In this document: positions 58,689 to 64,000 of the stretch, in pieces
Numbering within the stretch: position 1 is the stretch's first letter
Layout: every line of letters begins with the position of its first letter
Origin: Parietichytrium sp. I65-24A
Taxonomy: Eukaryota > Sar > Bigyra > Thraustochytrida > Thraustochytriidae
NCBI GenBank assembly: GCA_012862575.1
Contig: BLSF01000028.1
Coordinates: 372,001-436,000, forward strand
Length of the DNA stretch: 64,000 bases
Reading direction: 5' to 3'
Notes under the pieces: generated by a model
Told to the model about the DNA's origin: nothing
Database searches by the model: none
Seen by the model: the letters and a program-made list of their open reading frames with translations, nothing else
Translations under genes and position numbers: made by a program

Positions 58689-60467
58689 TCAGCAAATGCG
58701 CAGTGACACTGGCCCGCTGTCGCACACCGTTTCTCGTTTAAGCAACGCGAGTTCTCGCTCCGCGGGTGCAATTTGATCATTGCTTAGTTGCCTTTGAGCA
58801 ATAGCCTGAGAGAAGATGTCTTGAAGCTCCTGCCCATTGCAATTTGAGAGAAAGACTTCGTCGTAGCGGTACCTCTCAGGAAGAAGCGACTCGTCAAACA
58901 GTAATGACTTGTCATTTCTTTTGACACGAATATACCTCGAGAATGTGGAGAAGCCCGTGCCCAGGAAGAATTTTGCTCGTGCGCATATAAGCTGCTCAAC
59001 TAGACCCAAGATCGATGACTGAATGTCATTCTTTGGAAAACGATTTAAGAACTCGATGAGGTGCGAATTATCCATGAACGCATCAGAGAAGACAAGCTCA
59101 AATCCTGCAGCACGAAAAGCGTCAAAGTAGGGCTGATTGATCTTGCTGGGTTGAGTTGCCACGTAGAGTTTCTTAGACTCGTCGAGCACACCCTTTTTCA
59201 CGAGCCGTCTGACGAATGTCCCAGCAGGGCTTAGCTTGTCAGTCAGCACCTGTGTGTATTTGTCTTCGAAGCGAATGTGTACTGCGTTGAAAGGTGTACC
59301 TCTTGGAAAGAGGTGGTCAACGGCAACTCTGGCAATGTGCCGGAAGGAGGCATCCAATTGCACGTGACTTTCTGCATATTGGAGCTCCTCCTCGGAGAAA
59401 TCGAAACTTTTCCACATCGTTGTCTGCGCGAAAAACAAGACGTCCTCGGTGACATTACCAAAGAGATTCTTTATATCAGTAAGCGTCCACAGCTCACCCC
59501 TGGCCGCACCCTTTTTCTCTCTCTGGATGCGGAGCCATTTCTGCCCTAGTTTTCCTTCGTTGAACTCTACAAATCGGCGCAAAATAGTGTTACTAAGGCC
59601 AAGGGCCGGCACAGCGGCCTGCACCCTATCTTTCGAAAACACATGAAAAGACTCGACAGTGCGGTCCCATTCCACTTTGTTGTAATTCCAAAACATGCTG
59701 GTATGGGGACAGAGCGGCGGCACTACCAATGTGCGACCAAGTGCTCTGGCAATAAGGAGAGCATGTTCGAGAATGATGCGCTGATTGCTCATTCCTCCGC
59801 TCGGCTGATACACGAAGTACTTGACCCCAGGAACGAACCAATGGCCTTTCAAGAAATGTTTTTCAATCTCCTTGTTCTTGACGGGTTTCTCCGGGGTCCC
59901 TTTCACCTTGCGTCCGCTGGGATACCCTGCTGCAGCGGAGAGGAATTGAACGTCGCTAGCTTTCAAATAACTCTCCTGCGCTTCCAAGAACGCACGAGTT
60001 GTTTTTTCTCTTTCTACAGTGTTCTGAATAATCTCCTTTGTCAAAAGGATGCTTGCTCTACGACCTTGCGGCAAGTCCACGTCTTCCTCCTCCTCCTCTT
60101 CTTCTTCTTCTTCTTCGCCGCCTGCACCTTCCTCCCCGCGTGCGGACATACCGTCTTGGTCTACCCTACCGGCTTGTGAGAACTCTGTTTCACCTTCCTC
60201 CGCCCAAGATTGTTCGGCGTCGATTTCGCCAGCGTCGCCCAAGTACTGCTGCTGGATGCGCCACTGTGTGCCGGGGCCCATCTGCACGTGCACATTGACG
60301 CCAACTTCCCTGTTCAGGAGCCACGACCGCCAAATGACTAACACAGCAAACGCCAGCAAAGAGGCCGCGCCAGGCCACCTCGAGCGCCACGCAGAGAGCG
60401 CCGCAACATCTTCTCGCCGCGAGTCCGTCTTGAGAGAGGACCGGCGCTTTCTGTTGCTGCTGGACAT
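58689..60467 (-). CDS. O-fucosyltransferase-like type II membrane protein
   Basis: A 592-residue intronless protein from an ATG at 60467. A basic N-terminus is followed by one membrane anchor (about 33-50, AASLLAFAVLVIWRSWLL), the Golgi type II topology. An acidic poly-Glu stretch (about 115-130) precedes the catalytic region. Motifs: FVYQPSGGMSNQR (the G-G-x-x-N-Q loop of GDP-fucose O-fucosyltransferases), AVHIRFEDK (HxRxED), and QSSILGLVEQLICARAKFF then FLGTGFSTFSRYI, matching the STFS end motif. These motifs fit the O-FucT superfamily (PF10250-like) with GDP-fucose donor. The acceptor and even the sugar are not predictable. Expected location is Golgi or ER lumen. Confidence 0.8.
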   Translation of the reverse strand: MSSSNRKRRSSLKTDSRREDVAALSAWRSRWPGAASLLAFAVLVIWRSWLLNREVGVNVHVQMGPGTQWRIQQQYLGDAGEIDAEQSWAEEGETEFSQAGRVDQDGMSARGEEGAGGEEEEEEEEEEEDVDLPQGRRASILLTKEIIQNTVEREKTTRAFLEAQESYLKASDVQFLSAAAGYPSGRKVKGTPEKPVKNKEIEKHFLKGHWFVPGVKYFVYQPSGGMSNQRIILEHALLIARALGRTLVVPPLCPHTSMFWNYNKVEWDRTVESFHVFSKDRVQAAVPALGLSNTILRRFVEFNEGKLGQKWLRIQREKKGAARGELWTLTDIKNLFGNVTEDVLFFAQTTMWKSFDFSEEELQYAESHVQLDASFRHIARVAVDHLFPRGTPFNAVHIRFEDKYTQVLTDKLSPAGTFVRRLVKKGVLDESKKLYVATQPSKINQPYFDAFRAAGFELVFSDAFMDNSHLIEFLNRFPKNDIQSSILGLVEQLICARAKFFLGTGFSTFSRYIRVKRNDKSLLFDESLLPERYRYDEVFLSNCNGQELQDIFSQAIAQRQLSNDQIAPAERELALLKRETVCDSGPVSLRIC

Positions 60468-61751
60468 GGGCGGCTACTCCGCCTCCGCTTTTGCTTGATC
60501 TCGCCTTTATAACCTTGTGTATGTATGTATGCCTCTAGATCCTGGCTGGCTCCCAGCGCCCTCTGCCCTGCGCCCTCTTTCAACTTTGGCTTCCGATCCT
60601 GCGACTGCGAGTAGCTCCTCGCTCTTTACGCTTGCAAGGCTACTAGCGGGCTCCTCCGAATCGTCCCCGCTTCTGTGGGGTGCACTCGCGGAGTATCTCT
60701 AGCTAGTGTGCGGTGCGAGGGACGCGCTACTGAGTTCCAGGTACCACTGGCTGGCAGCTAGCTAGCTAGCTACAGCTCCTCGTGACTGCGTTCGCCTTCA
60801 CGGTCTCATTCGCTCGCGAACACCTCCTCCGCTTCCTCGGTTCCGCACTCCTTCTTCCACTTTCCCTCTCTGTCTTTCTGTCTTTCTGTCTTTCTTTCTC
60901 TCTTTCTTTCCGCGTTACTCTGGTTGTTTGTTTGTTGGAGTTGGAGGTAGTTGGAGTAGTTGTTGCTGTTGCTGTGGTTATTGTTATTGTTACTGGTATT
61001 GTACTCGGTAGCCTTAGCCCATACACAGATAACAGGTGAAAATGTGCTGTCTCCTGCTTGCGTCATTGGATGTATTTTACACGTATATCAGTGTAGCAAT
61101 GACGATGGATTGGAGGCAAGGGTAGATGCACTGGGCTCTCTCTTGCGTGCCTATTAGCTGGTAGCGCTCTAGACACCTGGCGCGGTAGGATTTAGTTGGC
61201 AATTTGCGTAAGGTTGATGGCAGCTGAGAGTCGATGTGCGCATTTTGGTCCTCTCCAAATGCAAGGTTAGGACAGTCTATTCTGGGCTTTAGTAAAACGA
61301 TGGAGTGGACCAATTCGCGGAACGCCTCGAAAGGTTAGCTTCATAGCGCATCAGCTAACATCAGCTAACAGAGGCAGTTCGGTGATCCGAATTCTGAGGA
61401 ACCATGTACTGCCAGTTGCGTATCTACTTTTTCAACCAGTTATTGGGGCGCAATAACAAAGACACACGGTCATTAATATAGATGGATGGGTTTTGGAAAA
61501 ACGCAAAAAAGGCGAGAGACGAGACACCCTACCTTCCACTATGGTTCGTTTACGCAGTTTACGCTCCACTTATTATAAAAAATTTGAATCACCGTGACGA
61601 AAATCACGGAAACGAAACTGCTGACTCTGCGAACTTGTACTCGAGTACACTTGCAATCGAGCAGGCTGTAAGAACATAAATGGGCGGGAGTCTTCGGCAC
61701 TTGGACGCCTTGAAAGCACACAGAAGAAGAAAGTGGCGAGAGTAGGTCGAG
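60468..61751. other. Intergenic region, low complexity
   Basis: 1.3 kb between divergent genes. It includes TTTCTGTC-type runs (about 60868-60915), a GTTGTTGTTGC stretch near 60958 and a CTAGCTAG palindromic run near 60760. A duplicated CATCAGCTAACA occurs near 61350. No gene is seen. Confidence 0.6.
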
Positions 61752-62369
61752 ATGGAGGTGGAGAACTCCAGCGCACGGACTGTGGAGGCGCTCGCGTGGC
61801 TAGGAGAGCTTTGCGGGGAGACCGCGGAGGCGGTGGTGACCAACCCTTGGGGTGCGTGGAGCACAGCTGAGGAGATTTGCGAGGAGAGAATTCAGGCAAG
61901 GGACTCGCTGGCCGCGGAGATACAAATGTTGCAAACGAAACTCGCGGAGCTGTCGACGCGCAAGACTTACTTTGACAGGCAGATTAAGCTGATAGGCGAA
62001 GAAGAGGATGTTAGACAAAGCGGGCTTCCCTACTCGGGAAACGAGTTTTCTTTGGCGGAGGTGTCGGCAGAAGATTCCGCGAAGCTGCTCGATCTGCTAA
62101 AGTCCAAGGAGAAAGCCTATAAGGCCCGCACGAAGGCAGCAAAGGCAGCCGTTGATGATGACGTGCCCTCGCACGAAGATCTCCTGCACCTACGAGAAAG
62201 GCTCGATGGGAGTCGCGAAAAATATTTACAGGCGTCAAGCCAGCTGAGCAGATACCACGGTCTAAGCGAGGACGTTCACCTAGCTCAAATTCAGCTGTCT
62301 GAGAAGAAAGCCCAGTTGGCCCAATTGCAAACAAAGTTCGAAGCCCTCATCGGACGGATCGATGTGTAA
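61752..62369 (+). CDS. HAUS1: Augmin complex subunit 1-like protein (HAUS1)
   Basis: A 205-residue intronless coiled-coil protein from an ATG at 61752. The N-terminus reads VEALAWLGELCGE, similar to the HAUS1 'AWL' start, followed by heptad repeats (IQMLQTKLAELSTRKTYFD). The C-terminal segment YHGLSEDVHLAQIQLSEKKA then LAQLQTKFEALI has the order of the HAUS1 end (L-x-x-x-x-S-L-A-Q-x-K-I-E-E). Augmin recruits gamma-tubulin to spindle microtubules to nucleate branches. The protein is somewhat shorter than human HAUS1 (about 278 residues). The call rests on the two ends, since the middle is generic coil. Its 3' end is only 24 bp from the next gene's stop. Confidence 0.6.
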   Translation: MEVENSSARTVEALAWLGELCGETAEAVVTNPWGAWSTAEEICEERIQARDSLAAEIQMLQTKLAELSTRKTYFDRQIKLIGEEEDVRQSGLPYSGNEFSLAEVSAEDSAKLLDLLKSKEKAYKARTKAAKAAVDDDVPSHEDLLHLRERLDGSREKYLQASSQLSRYHGLSEDVHLAQIQLSEKKAQLAQLQTKFEALIGRIDV

Positions 62370-62393
62370 ATTATGCATGAACCTGAAAATAGC

Positions 62394-63818
62394 TTATTTG
62401 TCACAAGAGAGATGAAATCCAAGGAGAATCCAATTTGAGGTGCCGCATATAATCCCACAAATGGCCAAGGCAGCGAACGGCCCAATACGCGTCCTGGCAC
62501 TCGCAGGATGTACGCCACGGCTCTGAAAAATGGCTGCCTTGATCATGTCAGAGGCGCTCTCCAGCAAGATTGCTAAAAGCAGCTTTGCAAAGTCTTTCTT
62601 GACGTTAGACCATCCGGTCAAAAAAAAACTTAATAGCCAAGCACCAAATAGAGAGGTCATATCACCGAGCGATTCATACGACAGCAAGGCGGCATGAATT
62701 TCGAAGAAGGCTTCTCTTGAATAATCTCTAGATTTCACTGCTCCGACCTCGGCAAGCACCTTTTGAAGAAATTTGGCCTGTCGATTGTCAACGGGTGTGA
62801 CATTTGGATGAGCGCAGCCGTCAAGCGCTGGTGAAGGCCCCTGGGTCTCGAGTGGGCTGATGGATTTGGATGTTGCCCCTCGTCTGCCCACTTTTAGCAT
62901 CAGGTGTACGAAAATCGCCGCTCCGACATTTTCGACGACCAATTGAAGAATGGATGTGACTACGAACTGTCTGATGTTCTGCACCCAAAACAAGCCCATG
63001 TAAGCGGGAAACGAGAGGGAACATACAATAAGCAGCTCGGCCCTTCCGAGCACCTCGCACAGACGTGAAGTCTCTGTCTGGTTGGTCGTAGCTTTGCTTG
63101 ACAGTCGGAGAGCAAGACGCCTAGTGCTCAGTCGGCTCGCAATTTGCAAAGCTGGATAGATCACCCCGATAACGACTGTTTGCATCCACCCAGTGGTGTT
63201 GACTGCGAACACGACATATAGTTCAATGAGCACTGCAACGCCAAGCAGAAATAGGAAAACGCTGAGCTCCGTCAAAGTTCGTTTCACACACGTGCGAAGC
63301 GACTTGCCGGAGAACGCTGTCTTGGCAAAGAGTGGTAAGCAAGAGGACACATACAAGAAAAGATGGCCTTCTAGAGCCTCTACTTTGAACGAAGGCACTT
63401 TTACAAAGGCAATAAATACCGTGATCCACATTGGCATTCCAAAAAGGAGAAAGTATCTCAATCTTCTCTTGAGCTGCTCTGAGGAAGCGGTGGCTGCAAG
63501 GAGCCCCAAACTCATAGCTTCGGTGCATAGAGAGATTATGAACGCGTACGCGAGCCAAGAGCCGTCTCTGGAATTCGGGACTTGGGAGCGCGCCTCGCAG
63601 TAGCCCGCTGATATATTTTGAAACCCGTTTTGAGTGACGTACGCTTGGATCACGTCAAACGAGCAGCTTTGTGCAATTGACTGCTCGAGTCTATCTCGAA
63701 TCAGTTTACTCAACGCAGCAAAGACACAGAAGCCCAAGGTTGCTAGGATGACAGCCTTTGCAACTGTCCGTACGCACCAGCCCGCAAGCAGAACTGCTTC
63801 TCTAGGTGCCTTCCCCAT
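62394..63818 (-). CDS. Polytopic membrane protein of unknown function
   Basis: A 474-residue intronless protein from an ATG at 63818. About nine hydrophobic segments are visible (roughly 17-37, 88-108, 122-140, 150-168, 186-232 as two, 262-310 as two, and 445-468). The first loop has two cysteines and a sequon (NIS). Between about 325 and 395 there is a hydrophilic, helical segment (LLKVGRR..., then FLQKVLAEVGAVKSRDYSRE). No transporter, GPCR or enzyme motif is recognised, so no function is assigned. It is convergent with the HAUS1-like gene. Confidence 0.7.
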   Translation of the reverse strand: MGKAPREAVLLAGWCVRTVAKAVILATLGFCVFAALSKLIRDRLEQSIAQSCSFDVIQAYVTQNGFQNISAGYCEARSQVPNSRDGSWLAYAFIISLCTEAMSLGLLAATASSEQLKRRLRYFLLFGMPMWITVFIAFVKVPSFKVEALEGHLFLYVSSCLPLFAKTAFSGKSLRTCVKRTLTELSVFLFLLGVAVLIELYVVFAVNTTGWMQTVVIGVIYPALQIASRLSTRRLALRLSSKATTNQTETSRLCEVLGRAELLIVCSLSFPAYMGLFWVQNIRQFVVTSILQLVVENVGAAIFVHLMLKVGRRGATSKSISPLETQGPSPALDGCAHPNVTPVDNRQAKFLQKVLAEVGAVKSRDYSREAFFEIHAALLSYESLGDMTSLFGAWLLSFFLTGWSNVKKDFAKLLLAILLESASDMIKAAIFQSRGVHPASARTRIGPFAALAICGIICGTSNWILLGFHLSCDK

Positions 63819-64000
63819 CGGACCTTGCGCAGCACTCGCTCATCTCCAGCCGTCCTTGCGAATCTGCGCAAGCGGCCTCGGTCACGAGGTTGTGGACTGT
63901 ACGAACTATGTTCTAGTGACTCGCGAGTTTGTGGCGTTCCGTTGGTACTAGCCGATTCGTTATTTCGGCTTTCTTCGTGCTCTTTGTGGTTCATTCGTGT

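Overview
The window is nuclear DNA of a gene-moderate eukaryotic microbe. Evidence: a kinesin, a cullin, RNase H2 subunit B, a TFIIIC subunit, augmin subunit 1, ALG8, a PHD-finger protein and a mitochondrial carrier; short GT-AG introns (12 reconstructed, 57-98 bp, donors GTAAGT or GTGAGT); tRNA genes with internal A and B boxes; abundant microsatellites. Most genes are intronless. Threonine/proline-rich 'APTxAP / PTxxPS' repeats on a secreted GPI-type protein are common in stramenopiles, and the mix of long intronless genes with a few spliced ones would fit a labyrinthulomycete (thraustochytrid-like) or related protist. This placement is inference.

Layout. 0.2-4.0 kb: a membrane-curvature (F-BAR-like) protein with an SBF2/KIAA0513-type C-terminus, convergent with an SLC25 carrier. 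6.3-6.8 kb: a small unknown protein. 6.8-12.0 kb: gene-free, simple repeats and a perfect 40-bp inverted repeat. 12.0-18.3 kb: a 1,482-residue IQ/TPR protein and a three-exon TFIIIC6 homologue. 18.3-20.9 kb: gene relics. 20.9-22.9 kb: a tetraspan membrane protein with a giant extracellular loop. 24.2-27.9 kb: a PHD protein, a stand-alone P-type-ATPase actuator-domain protein and UQCRB (complex III). 29.0-31.5 kb: RNASEH2B (five exons) and the GPI-type secreted protein. 31.5-34.5 kb: relic coding sequence and dispersed motifs. 34.6-42.0 kb: kinesin-12 and a membrane protein with two EF-hand/SAM/FN3 modules whose SAM parts resemble STIM calcium sensors. 42.3-48.2 kb: ALG8, a YggU/DUF167 protein and a C2/EF-hand protein. 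49.5-56.8 kb: cullin-1-like, two identical tRNA-Val(GAC) genes, a protein resembling meiotic axis proteins, and mitochondrial 2-amino-3-ketobutyrate CoA ligase. 57.7-63.8 kb: a three-exon coiled-coil protein, an O-fucosyltransferase-like type II membrane protein, HAUS1-like augmin subunit and a polytopic membrane protein.

The genes are mostly unlinked housekeeping functions: cell division (kinesin-12, augmin, cullin), secretory pathway (ALG8, O-FucT-like), calcium sensing (EF/SAM protein, C2/EF protein) and mitochondrion (carrier, UQCRB, KBL). Several obvious annotation traps were resolved: many apparent first codons are GTG or TTG and the true ATG lies downstream, and six genes need splicing to be read. 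The most unusual items are the tandem EF-SAM membrane protein, the orphan P-type-ATPase actuator domain, and the tandem tRNA-Val(GAC) pair.
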